This document shows, piece by piece, positions 12,401-21,110 of a stretch of 64,000 nt of DNA (positions within the stretch are counted from its first letter, which is position 1; every line of letters begins with the position of its first letter). Source of the DNA: Bolinopsis microptera. Taxonomy: Eukaryota; Ctenophora; Tentaculata; Lobata; Bolinopsidae. The translations under genes and the position numbers were made by a program. The notes under the pieces are model-generated. The model saw only the letters and a program-made list of their open reading frames with translations, ran no database searches and was not told the DNA's origin. The stretch lies in NCBI RefSeq assembly GCF_026151205.1, contig NC_087077.1:6968483-7032482 (forward strand), given 5' to 3'.

Positions 12401-14245
12401 TTCCTCTTGCTCCTATCATTGCCTTCTTGATGGAGTATTTTGTTAGGAGGGCAGATATTGACCGGTAAGATTATTTTATAACAATTAACAATATAAGCCG
12501 GCCTTAGGTGAGCTGCCATCTTTTCTTATAATTAACTATCTAGGTACATTCTTGTACTGTCTTAGATCTTGAGGAAGCAATCTGTAAAACCACAAACTGT
12601 TTTAAAAGAAGTACATTGTAGTTTGCTAGTGATACCAAAAGGTACATTTCAATGTACCATTTACTTTTCAACTCTAAAAGGTACCTAAAGAGACAAAGAA
12701 GACCCATTCCACGAAGACAGGAGGGTATTGGGAGTTGGGAAGATATTTTAGAATTTGTAAACATGATGGCTATCTGCACAAACGTCTGGATTATTGCATT
12801 CCGGTATGATTTTGTTTCACCTTTGTAATTATTACCTCCAAATTATCTTACAGAAAATAAGATAATTTGATAATGATTGTGGAATGTGTAGTGACACAGA
12901 GTCTATACCTTGACTAAATAGTAAATAATGTTTCAGGTCAAATTATGGTTTTAATCTATTTATTGACTGGAAAAGATACTACCCTGAGGATTACCAAGCT
13001 ATGCTCAGTGTCGTCCTCATATCATCTCTAGTCCTTCTAACGTCTTTGATAAGAGCTGTTACTCAGTACAATAAGATCCCAGAAAAAGTGAAGATATTTC
13101 AGAGGGAGGAAGAGAAGACAGCGGGAGAATTTTTAGGTAACATGTCAAACGGGAATTCTTGCAGAGGACCCGGCAATAGAACATTTGTTTCACAAAACTC
13201 GGTGGCAGTTTGATGAGGAGTAAAAATTTCTGAGAAATTTGGTAGCATGCCAATTTTATAATGAGGCATTTATCGTTTTGATTCTAACTCATCTAAGAAT
13301 AATTTGAGCAGCACAGATTAACAAAACAATCAAAGCTTTTGCATTTCAATAATTTATGTCAGTATTGAGAGAAAAGCTTGTTATGTATTTCAGGTTGTTT
13401 ACTTTTCCTGGAGTTCCGTACTAAAATATTCTGAAATAAAAGATTCAAAGAATGTTGTTGTTTAATGACTTACCCATAAATATTTCGGCAGCATCAGCAA
13501 AAGACATCATTCCGAGCACAATCATAAAGAAAATGTGGTATCTGCCAAACCCAGCAGCTTCCAGTACCTGATGGGAAGTTTTATTATCCTGAATAACATT
13601 GACACATAACATTCTTTAACCAATGAAATAGTGTCAACAGTCAAAATTACTTTGCTTTATGTTTAATTAGCCCGAGATTGAAACATAACATGTAAAATAG
13701 TATGTATAAGTATGAGCTGATAGTCTCACAAATAACATCCATCATCAAAATATTATATAAGCAGGAATGTAAAATCCGGATCGGAGTATTGTTTATTGAG
13801 TCATTCCTTTCCTGATAAGAGCATTTTTCCTTGTCGCATCAAACGGGATCAATACAAATTTACACAAGAATACATAAGCCAGAATCTCAACTTCCATGAA
13901 ACATTTTCGTATTAGTATTAGAGAAACAATTACAAAATCATCAACAAACATTATTAAGATCGTAAGTAGGAATCGATTCTGTACTTTCAGGGCTTGTTGG
14001 TAGTGTTTCGGGACTGAGTGAAGTGGGAGATCTTATTTCAATATCTTCTAACCGAGCTGAAATTATTGAATAATTAAACTTTCAAAATTTGCCCTGAGCT
14101 AAATCTATAACTAAATCCAGTGAGTGCTCTTTAATAATGTATTCTTTGAAAATGCAGATAGATTATTACCTTGGTCATCAATTTCATTAGGAAATTCCCC
14201 TGTAACTTCATCACTTACATCAAGAGTGGGGTTTGCATAGGCCAT
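6488..14245 (-). CDS. SVOP/SV2-like major facilitator transporter, N-terminal exons
   Basis: Five exons join in frame on the minus strand: 14170-14247 (start ATG 14243-14245), 13950-14056, 13474-13567, 6810-6905 and 6488-6643. Acceptors are AG; donors are GTAATA, GTTTGT (weak), GTAAGT, GTAAGT and GTGAGT, and the phases fit throughout. The product starts MAYANPTLDVSDE, has an acidic/Ser-rich cytosolic tail, then LEAAGFGRYHIFFMIVLG as the first membrane segment. Further on come the family loop motif GKLSDVYGRKK and the segment CCRGVTGFTIG. This is the first third of an MFS transporter of the SVOP/SV2/organic-ion type (GFGR start, GxxxDxxGRK loop). Such proteins move small organic solutes across membranes; the substrate here is unknown. 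The exons after GFTIG were not found, so the gene may continue beyond the left edge or be truncated. Intron 3 (6906-13473) holds the anoctamin gene on the other strand. Confidence 0.75.
8241..9007. mobile_element. mariner/Tc1-like non-autonomous element (767 bp)
   Basis: The element has perfect 38 bp terminal inverted repeats starting CAGGGTGGGCCAAAAGTCAG, with similarity for a few bases more, and is flanked by TA on both sides (8239-8240 and 9008-9009). A TA target duplication and a CAGGGTG...CAAAAGT end are typical of the Tc1/mariner/IS630 group. The interior has only short ORFs (for example 8743-8952) with no transposase motif, so it needs a transposase from elsewhere. It lies in intron 3 of the MFS gene, just upstream of the anoctamin gene. 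Confidence 0.9.
9415..13213 (+). CDS. anoctamin (TMEM16) family membrane protein, six exons
   Basis: Exons 9415-10264, 10417-10947, 11610-11955, 12318-12464, 12681-12803 and 12937-13213 (stop TGA 13211-13213) join with matching phases into 757 codons. Family signs in order: a cytosolic N-terminal domain ending LRNYFGEKIGLSFAWR (family pattern IRNYYGEKIxxYFAW); TM1-2 FPILFG/LITIFYGIVIG; ATPYYALLMCIWAAVFPKIW, then KWGT; an FERALTIRVF loop; and YGFVVMFAAAFPLAPIIAF matching the TM7 signature QFGFVTLFVAAFPLAP. RRPIPRR, WEDIL and a last hydrophobic segment (LSVVLISSLVLLTSLI) close the protein. Anoctamins are ion channels or lipid scramblases of surface or internal membranes. Most positions that bind Ca2+ in TMEM16A appear replaced. 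Donors GTTCAC (exon 2) and GTTTGG (exon 3) are weak. The start is uncertain: an AG at 9440-9441 could be an acceptor, and M6 or M20 are alternatives. Confidence 0.88.
11037..11545. repeat. intronic repeat pair with a short acidic ORF between
   Basis: Two direct copies of a repeat lie at about 11043-11135 and 11466-11545. Both start GACGACCGAAATTTTGGC and share GGCGGTCCGAAAATATGGCG. Between them, on the minus strand (11217-11339), is a 40-codon ORF starting MSSNTLIRESYSWEY and ending in an acidic run (SIEEDEEIDL). It may be the tail of a decayed transposon ORF. The whole lies in anoctamin intron 2. Confidence 0.45.
12194..12250. repeat. perfect 21 bp hairpin in anoctamin intron 3
   Basis: Arms 12194-12214 (TTTAGTAGTGGAACAGCAAT...) and 12230-12250 are exact reverse complements, separated by a 15 nt loop. 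Chance is unlikely for a perfect 21 bp stem. It could be a tiny foldback element or a structured RNA. Confidence 0.85.
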
Positions 14246-14533
14246 ATCTGACAAATAATCATAAGATTACTTGTTGATGGTTGGATACTTAATTAAATGT
14301 GTTCTTAGGTTCTGTGAATAATAAACATTGAATCGATTAATAAGAACAGGATAAGTATTTGCAGAAAAAATCCACATTATTCTAATACTATACTTCAAGT
14401 ATCAAAATATAAGCACACCAGCTTAAATTTCAAACTTGACTACATGGTTGCCAATTTTATCCTATACCTGTGGAGTAATAAAACAGAAGTTAAGAGAGCG
14501 ATTAGTGACTAATCTTTGAATGCCAGAAGGCAC

Positions 14534-14795
14534 GATCGATATGGCTTAGTGGTGAGAGCTTCCGGCTCTTGTGCAGAAGGCCGTGGTTTGAATCCCAGTG
14601 TCACCTAGTCTACCAGGGAGTTGATTCAAGATGTCAATCCTTCGCAGCTCAGTGAGGCCCAGTGGTGCATCTCGCTGATCTACCGAAGATCGGTTGCGAG
14701 AACATCGCGCTACAAACCAGGGAATAGCTTAGGATCCATTGCATTAGATCAATGTAAAATTACATATCTGTGTAATTTCTCCTTTGTTGACTCAG
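14534..14795 (+). mobile_element. tRNA-derived SINE
   Basis: The head contains a Pol III A box, TGGCTTAGTGG (14542-14552), and a B box, GGTTTGAATCC (14585-14595), 43 bp apart as in tRNA genes. It is followed by a body that is not tRNA-like (GATTCAAGATGTCAATCC...). A short piece of the same body (GATTCAAGATGTCAATC) recurs at about 22162. The 3' limit is approximate; it may end near the GTAAAATTACAT...GTGTAAT stretch. No clear target duplication was found. Confidence 0.65.
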
Positions 14796-15055
14796 CAGAA
14801 TGATCGGAAACGTGATCGAGGATTAGTTGAAGAGGGCCTTGCAAAAAGAACAAAGATCTTCCTAAGATAACCCTTCATAGGGTACCCTTCATCAGCACAA
14901 CAATATTGTGGTAATTAAAGCAAAGCAAAGTACAATTTTTGGATGAAGCATTGAAAATGGACAATCACCAAACGGTAATATTTCTGTTAAAAGTTATAAA
15001 ATTATTCAAACAAAATAAACATAATATAGCAATGACCCTATATAAAATCTACCCT

Positions 15056-15208
15056 TTAAGAATTAAAAAAGTTTCCTAAACAATCAAAAATTACCCTTGG
15101 CCTTGTGGGCTGTGGCTCCAAGTTAAGATCTAGACTGTTTATATCAACAAGGTTTTTTCTCGCACCTCTGTCTCCACGGAGAGAAATCACTGTTGTTCTT
15201 AGGATTTC
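15056..15208 (-). pseudogene. split retroelement-type ORF, C-terminal segment
   Basis: The minus-strand frame reads LEILRTTVISLRGDRGARKN and continues to a stop at 15056. With the 654 bp insert at 15209-15862 removed, it joins in frame to the segment at 15863-16085 (IRKRLRFEILR). This is the C-terminal end of an ORF type I recognise as common in invertebrate genomes (pattern LRsaixxiRGsR). Its function is not established here. Confidence 0.7.
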
Positions 15209-15620
15209 CAGGCCTGTCAAGGTCGTATTGGACAGTTCAGCCGCATTGACAGATCTTTTGAGAAAATCGAAGGAGCTCAAAAGCACGATTTTCAAAAATG
15301 TTTATCTGACACCTGATCGAACCCTGGAGCAGAGAGTAGAACATCGAAAACTGGTAGCAGAATTGAGAGAGAAAGCTCGAGAAATGCCAAACGAACATCA
15401 TTTTATTAGGAAAGGTGCAGTTTGCAGTCAAGTAAAATCAGTAGAAGATAAGGACACTGTCTCGACAAGTTCAGCAATGAAAAGTAGTAGTGCAGGAGTA
15501 ACTAAGAAAAAGGAAAAGAAACCCAGACCACTTTTACCGCATCATATAGCGTGTAATCGTCGACCACCACCAGGATACGTGTCACCAGTCACAACTGACT
15601 CATCAGATAATGATTATTGA
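15209..15620 (+). CDS. ORF1-like C-terminal fragment of the 654 bp insert
   Basis: From the insert border the frame reads RPVKVVLDSSAALTDLLRKS, then a charged region with YLTPDRTLEQRVEHRKLVAE and EHHFIRKGAV, and a Lys/Ser/Pro-rich low-complexity tail ending SSDNDY (stop 15618-15620). The pattern (RPxKVxL...LLRKSKxLK, DRTxxQRxEHRKLVxEL, FIRKG) is one I associate with nucleic-acid-binding ORF1-type proteins of non-LTR retrotransposons; that is recognition from memory, not a search. The N-terminal part is missing through 5' truncation and no ORF2 follows, so this is a dead copy or a non-autonomous derivative. Confidence 0.6.
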
Positions 15621-15862
15621 CAATTAAAATTTTGGTCCCCCCTTGTTCAAATTTGTTATTATAACTGGGTTGATTTCTAAGTGATAACGCTGCTTATCTA
15701 TTAACAGCAACACATTTTCTGGATTACATGACCGATAAGAAGTTTGTTAAGTAGATACATACAACGGTTTTAATATTATTACATGACACATAATAGGATT
15801 GAATTAATATTGATATTAAAATGCTCATTGTAGCCATATATTTTAGATTTTCATCATCATCA
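15209..15862 (+). mobile_element. 654 bp retroelement insertion with 12 bp target duplication
   Basis: The 12 bp word TCTTAGGATTTC lies on both sides (15197-15208 and 15863-15874). The insert ends in a TCA/CAT microsatellite (15851-15862), typical of some non-LTR retroelement tails, and carries a plus-strand ORF that enters open from the 5' side. The insert therefore looks like a 5'-truncated target-primed copy. Removing it restores the frame of the interrupted minus-strand ORF. Confidence 0.88.
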
Positions 15863-16085
15863 TCTTAGGATTTCAAAGCGAAGGCGCTTTCTAATGTATC
15901 CTACAGCATCCGAGTACCTCTGGCCAGTGTGGTACTCCATCTTACTGGCCAGCTTCTTAACCAGTCTTTCAGCTTCACCACCCACTTCAAGAACCCTTGC
16001 GTTGTAACATCGCTTTTTCTCATTTTCATGGGACTGGTACATCGCTGGGATCGATTTGCTTGCATTGGAGGGGGCTGGGGCATGA
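15863..16085 (-). pseudogene. split retroelement-type ORF, middle segment
   Basis: The minus strand reads FHAPAPSNASKSIPAMYQSH, then ENEKKRCYNARVLEV, GEAERLVKKLASKM and GYIRKRLRFEILR. It continues the segment at 20787-20929 (ending AFFDVRV) once the LINE at 16086-20786 is removed, giving RVFHAPAPS across the joint. It continues into 15056-15208 once the 654 bp insert is removed. Family unknown; relatives I recall carry an FTPLVFS stretch after the KKRxYxxRVxEV motif that is absent here. Confidence 0.7.
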
Positions 16086-16271
16086 AATAATAATAATAAT
16101 AATAATAAATACAACATTTATAAACCGCCTTATAGCTAAATCATATAACTCGATATAATTTAATCCTGGAGATAAACTCCAGTGCTTTCTAAAGCGGCTC
16201 TTACATTAACTGAGCTTAGTTTAATTGAAAATTAGACATGACAAGTTCATTTTACCTATGTAAATGCAAAA

Positions 16272-19134
16272 TCAATCAAATGCTAGAGAAAAGAAGTATG
16301 TTTTAAGTTTGGTCTTGAAAGATGTAACTGACTCAGCTGATCTTATGTCGTATGGCAAGGAATTAAATACTTTAACTGCACAGTGACTAAAAGCTTTCTC
16401 TGTGTTTACATAGTTAGGAGAGGTTGGAAAACTAAGGTAAAAATAATCATTATCAAGACGTACATTTTTAAAACTTTGCTGCCTAGGAGATATCAACTCT
16501 TTTAAGTAAGGAGGAGCTATATTATTTAAACACTTGTAGGCAAGTAGGGCAATCTTAAAATCTATTCTAAATCTAACTGGTAGAAAATGAACTTTCTTAA
16601 GAAGTGGAGTAGTGTGTGCCTTTCTTCCTCTCCCGAAAATAAATCTTACAGCAGAATTTTGCACCTTCTGTAAACGACTTAAATCATAAGAGCTCAGTCC
16701 AAAATATACGCTATTGCAATAATCAATTCTAGAGAGTACTAGAGCATGAACAAGCTGAATCTTAAGGTTAAAAGACAGTTTTGATGCAATAAACCACAAA
16801 TTTCTGATCTGAATATTACATGCTTGAACCACTGACGTAATCTGATCACTCATTGAAAGATAACTGTCCAAATACAGCCCAAGACTCTTCACAGTTCCAC
16901 TAACAACATGTGGCTCTTGATCCTTAACAATCTGTAGAGAGGCTGGAATATTTGTTGAGTCAAATTTAGAGGATATAACGATGACTTCAGTCTTAGAAGA
17001 ATTCAGTTGAAGGAAATTGTTTGATGGGTCATCAGAATCAAGGGTCTGATGGGTCATCAGAATCAAGAGTGAAATACAGCTGGGTGTCATCAGCATACAA
17101 ATGAATACAGCACCCATGCATACTTGCAATGTTCTCAAGATCTTTGGTGTACAATATGAATAGCAGGGGGCCAAGGATTGAACCTTGTGGCACACCTATC
17201 TCAAGAACAGTTGCTGAGGAAGACGAATCCTTGACTTTGACACAAAATGAACGGTTAGCCAAGTAGGACCTGATCCATGTAAGAGCAATGCCTGTAATGC
17301 CATAAGCAGATCTTAGCTTCTTGATTAATCTTGGGTGATTGACAGTATCAAAGGCAGCACTCAAATCTAGAAGTAAAAGAACAACTTTAGTTTTCTTGTC
17401 AATAGTTATCAAGATGTCGTTATGGATTCTGGTTGTTGCAGTTTCACAGCTATGAAACTTCCTATAGCCGGACTGAACTTTAGAAAGCAAGTTGTTATCC
17501 TCAAGATAACTGGTGAGCTGTATAGATACACACTTCTCAATGATTTTTGACAAGAATGAGAGATTGCTAATAGGCCTATAGTTAGATAGAGATTCACCGT
17601 CAAGGCCACGTTTCTTCAAACTTGGACGAATGAGAGCCTCCTTAAGTTTTATAGGAAACTCACCTTTAACTAATGATTCATTGACTATAAATGAGATCAG
17701 AGGAAGGAGTTCTGGGAGACACTTGATAAGAATCTTTGTAGGTATGGGGTCAAGATCACAGAATTTGTTAGACATATTCTTTATGATGCTTACTAGTTCT
17801 TCATCAGACACATGACGGAATTGTATCTTTGGGCTATTAGAAAGAGGAACAAATTCATCTGAGTTAGGAGAATCTTGGGATTGTTGTTCTAAATAAATGT
17901 TGTTGTATATGTTGTCGACCTTTGATTTAAAGAACTGTGCAAAGTTGTTAGCACTCTCAAGATTTGAAGAGCAAGAAGGTGTAGTAGTACTAACTTTTTC
18001 TTTATTGAGCAACTTATTAACGATGGAATAAGTCTTTTTAGCATCACCTGCACTATCTTGTAACCTTGTTTTGTAGAAGTGATCTCTTGTGGATACAATG
18101 ACTGAGGATGCTCTCTCTGATGCTTTCCTGTACAGTCGTTTATAATCTGGGCAATCATGATTCTTTTGATACAGTCTCTCAATCTTTCTTCTCATTGCTT
18201 TTGCTTGTTGACAGTGTGTAGACCACCATTCAGCGTTATGATCTTTTCTTGGGATGAAAGTTTTTTCTTTAGCATGCTTGTCCAAAATACTGCTCAACTC
18301 AGACTCAAAGATATCAACTGCACTATCGAGGTCATTGAAGCAATCAGTGTCACATAGTTTTGACTTAAGAATGTCCTCAACAAAAGCATCTAGGTCTATG
18401 CAAGCAATGTTTCTGTAAATAATTGGTTCTAGAGTGCCTATGGGTGCTGGAGATACATTGCAATTGAAAGCAACAAAGTAGTGGTCAGACGATGTACCAG
18501 AATCAGTAATGACAGGATCTAGAACTTCAATGCAATCGTGAGTAAAAGAACCATCCCTGGTAATTACAAGATCTAATATGCCCCCATCTCTGTGTGTTGC
18601 AGCTGAAATTTGTTGCACCCACCCACAAGACTTAAGTAGTGAATTAAACCTTTGTGCAACTGAATCATTTTCGTCTTCAATGTGGATATTAAAATCACCC
18701 ATGATCAAGGGCTTTCCAGGTTTGTCTACTAAATCAACCAAGAGTTGCTCAAAGTCAGTTAGAAATTGGGGGATGTTAGCACTCTGAGATGTGGAGGTGC
18801 CAGAACGGTAAATTGAAACAATTCGTAGTATATCTCCAGAAGATGATTAGAAGGTACATTCACAAGACTCAAACGTTTTGAATCGCTTGCACTTCTGAGG
18901 AGTCACTTTAAGACTTTTCTTATATAGAACAGCAACACCTCCTCCCCGCCCAGCTCTTGGCTGGCTATGAATGGAATATCCAAGTTCTTTCATCTCAGAA
19001 AACTTAGCATTGTCATCTTTTCTCAGCCAAGTTTCTGTAGCACAGCAAATATCAGTATCAAAGTCTTCAAGCAATTGCATGACTCCAGCAGTTTTATTGC
19101 AGATGGATCTGCAATTGAACAGGGCAAAGTTCAT
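16272..19134 (-). pseudogene. LINE ORF2: APE endonuclease and reverse transcriptase, two lesions
   Basis: It starts MNFALFNCRSICNK, 29 bp after the ORF1 stop. Endonuclease motifs: NCRS, ETWL, IYRSG, GDFNIH (with the Asp and Asn), LDLVIT and SSDHYFVAF. Reverse transcriptase motifs: LIRPSLKK, YRPISNLSFLSKIIEK, the catalytic Asp in LLLLDLSAAFDTVNH, GVPQGSILGPLLFILYTKDL and YADD. The C-terminal part has LQKVQNSAVRFIF and LLKKVHFLPVRFRIDFKIA, typical of the CR1/L2 group. Two lesions are visible. One is an in-frame TAA at 18847-18849 after CECTF, with the same frame open again at once (GDILRIVSIYRSG). The other is a 25 bp tandem duplication at 17022-17071 that shifts the frame after YADD. The spacer between YADD and NNFLQLNSSK is also shorter than usual, so a small deletion may have come with the duplication. 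Confidence 0.9.
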
Positions 19135-19163
19135 ACTCTGACATTCTGACTTAGAGTTTGTAG

Positions 19164-20727
19164 CTAGTTTTTTGAAGTAAGGATGTTTTGTTTATACCGA
19201 TTCAATGCCTGTTGCATGATGGGGCACTGCTCTGAGCTGGAATGGTGAGTGTTACAGTGAGATGAGATTCTTGGATCTTTTGACAGACTGCAATTGCGAC
19301 ATCTATGTCTGCTAGGGTCTTCCTTGTAATGACAGTCTGATGTTCTATGCCTACCGCTGCAATACATACAAACCAGAGTTTCTTTCTCAGGACAATTTTG
19401 GGAAATATGGTGGAGCTTCTGACAATTATAGCACTGCTTGATGATGAATCTATCCTTTACAGGACAAGCACTATTCAGAATGAAGATTTTGCCGTCTCCT
19501 GTCAATAGGTTCCTAATCTGAGGAGAGACCTTGATCCCAGCAGTAGTGTACCTTAGTCCAACATTTATGTACACAATTTCAAAGAAATGCTCATTATCTA
19601 GCAAGTGTTTAAGTCCAGGATTTTTCAAGGGAATAATATCTAGAAGAGCTTTTTTAGTCTGTAACCGGAAATCTTCAGCGGGCAAACCAGAGCGATCAAT
19701 GGTTTCGAATATCTGACTGGGAATATTAGACACAGTGACCTTAGGGAGAGCTTTCTGTGAGAGAGTGATGTGAAAACCAAGTAATTTAATGACATCAGAG
19801 TTTTCAATAAGACTTTTAGCCTTCAGCCTATCAGATGAAGATGGAAAAACTAGCGTTATCTTCTTATGTGAATCTAGTAGGCTAGTTTTCATAGCAATCA
19901 ATCGTGTGTCATAGAGCAACTCAGATAGAACATCTGGAGCAGATGAAATATCAGCAGAAGGAGAGGGACTATCTAGCACCAATATCTCTTTACTTTCCTT
20001 GCTAATTTGATTTATGTTAGCGGACACTTTACTTGGCTGAGGAGAACTAGCACCACCTACAAGAGCTTCAGCAAAATTGCTGTAAGAGGACAGTGCACTT
20101 GGAGACCGGGATTGCAAGTTTTCTTTGTTAACATTAGAAACTCGCTCTTCCAGCGAATGTTCAGAGGCTGGAGCACATAGAGCAAGCTTGTCGACAATAA
20201 TGCTATGCATTTCCTCACGAAATGATTCCAGAAGGGCAGAGTTGTTTGCCCTCATCAGATGCTCAACTTTGGAGAGAACATCAGGAGCTTCATCATGACC
20301 ATTATCATGACTCATCACAGGGTTGGACTTAGAAGCATCTACCACAGATGGTACAGGTGGACCAGGTGGAGAAAAGTTTTTGGAAGAACGGGTGTCATCT
20401 ACCAGTGAAATGCAATCTTCACATACGAATAGAAAATAACCCCAACGAGCTTGATCTGCAATCATAGGTCTCACCTTAGCACGGAAGGTATTTGTACAAA
20501 TGGACTCAGGAAATTGAACACTGGTTTTTTTTGCGACAAGCGGAGTGAAACATCCCATCACAGACATTACAGATAATCGATTCATTCACAGTGTCATTAC
20601 TCCCACACTGTTTACACGAGCCGTCTTCAAATACAGGAAGTATAACAGAGTTCTTCTTTGGCTTTAGAGTCTTCTTGAGCTTCTTACTGGCCAGGGCCTC
20701 GTGCCCCTTTTGGCCCGCCATTGACAT
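19164..20727 (-). pseudogene. LINE ORF1: PHD-type finger plus CCHC knuckles, one frameshift
   Basis: The start is MSMAGQKGHEALASKK with a basic N-terminus. A PHD-like C4HC3 finger follows: CKQC, CNVC, FHSAC, and, after a frameshift, VCEDC. The shift sits in an A8 run (plus-strand T8 at 20525-20532); one A fewer would join the two frames through CRKK into TSVQFPESI. The middle is Ser-rich, then comes a folded region (KKITLVFPSSSDRLKAKSLI...). Near the C-terminus lie zinc-knuckle motifs CYNCQKLHHISQNC and CMYCSGRHRTSDC, plus further Cys/His pairs. The role is presumably RNA binding and particle formation for the LINE. Confidence 0.85.
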
Positions 20728-20739
20728 TGCTTCCTGAAA

Positions 20740-20786
20740 CTCAATAAATGTAATAGATTTGTAGTGTTGTAATTAGTTTAAAACTT
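20740..20786 (-). promoter_or_regulatory. 46-47 nt leader at the 5' end of the LINE
   Basis: Read on the minus strand, AAGTTTTAAACTAATTACAA leads on to ATTACATTTATTGAG, then TTTCAGGAAGCAATG of the LINE. The same leader is found at 3958-4003, 26898-26938 and 27441-27481 with different sequence after TTATTGAG. It could be a common promoter/5' UTR module or a spliced leader copied with the RNA. Confidence 0.6.
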
Positions 20787-20929
20787 AATACCCTTACATC
20801 AAAAAATGCTCTCTCTGAAGCATTCCAAATCGATCTTGCAGAAATGTCCAGCCTAGCTTGGTCTCCTAGGACTGTTCCCTTTGGTAACTCTAGACCATCA
20901 ACTGGAAGAAGAACTGGCTCAGTCTGCAC
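20787..20929 (-). pseudogene. split retroelement-type ORF, N-terminal segment
   Basis: The minus-strand frame reads DVQTEPVLLPVDG, then GDQARLDISARSIW and ERAFFDVRV, where the LINE interrupts it. The arrangement xEPxLxPLxG, ARLDIxARxxW, FFDVRVF is one I recall from many invertebrate repeat-encoded proteins; it resembles a PD-(D/E)XK-type nuclease fold (inference only). The ORF continues at 15863-16085 and 15056-15208. Sequence further 5' (20930-21110) is degenerate and contains two copies of CAGAGACACCTTTGCAG (minus strand). Confidence 0.65.
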
Positions 20930-21110
20930 ATCCCTGCAAAGGTGTCTCTGTTTTGGAACATTATTATGCTTGAGCTGCTTGAGTTCTGCAAAGGTGTCTC
21001 TGTTAAAAGTAACATGGGTTCCCTAAACCACAAGATCACCATTTTCATTTTAGGCAAAGGCTTCAGCAATCAGCATCTTTATTTCTGACCATTTTAAAGG
21101 CTTCACTGTC

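Larger units (their letters stand above)
16086..20786 (-). mobile_element. CR1/L2-like LINE, nearly full length (about 4.7 kb)
   Basis: Two ORFs on the minus strand are followed by a short 3' UTR and an ATT microsatellite tail (16086-16108). The 5' end has the shared leader (20740-20786) directly before the ORF1 start region. TATT flanks the element on both sides, fitting a short target duplication, and removal restores an older ORF. The 3' UTR holds a small stem, CTGGAG/CTCCAG (16166-16182). A PHD-type finger in ORF1 together with an APE endonuclease and reverse transcriptase in ORF2 is known for CR1-like elements. Only three frame-breaking lesions were seen (A8 run, one stop, one 25 bp duplication), so the copy is young. 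Confidence 0.88.

Noticed and set aside
14541-14610. Functional tRNA gene
   Set aside because: A and B boxes are present, but I could not fold a convincing acceptor stem; it reads as a SINE head.
15860-16117. 85-codon ORF with a Leu-rich start resembling a signal peptide (MLYLLLLLLLF)
   Set aside because: The Leu run is the ATT tail of the LINE; the real content is the split ORF segment from FHAPAP on.
17038-17195. Overlap of two ORF2 frames as programmed frameshifting
   Set aside because: A 25 bp tandem duplication explains the shift; no slippery site is needed.
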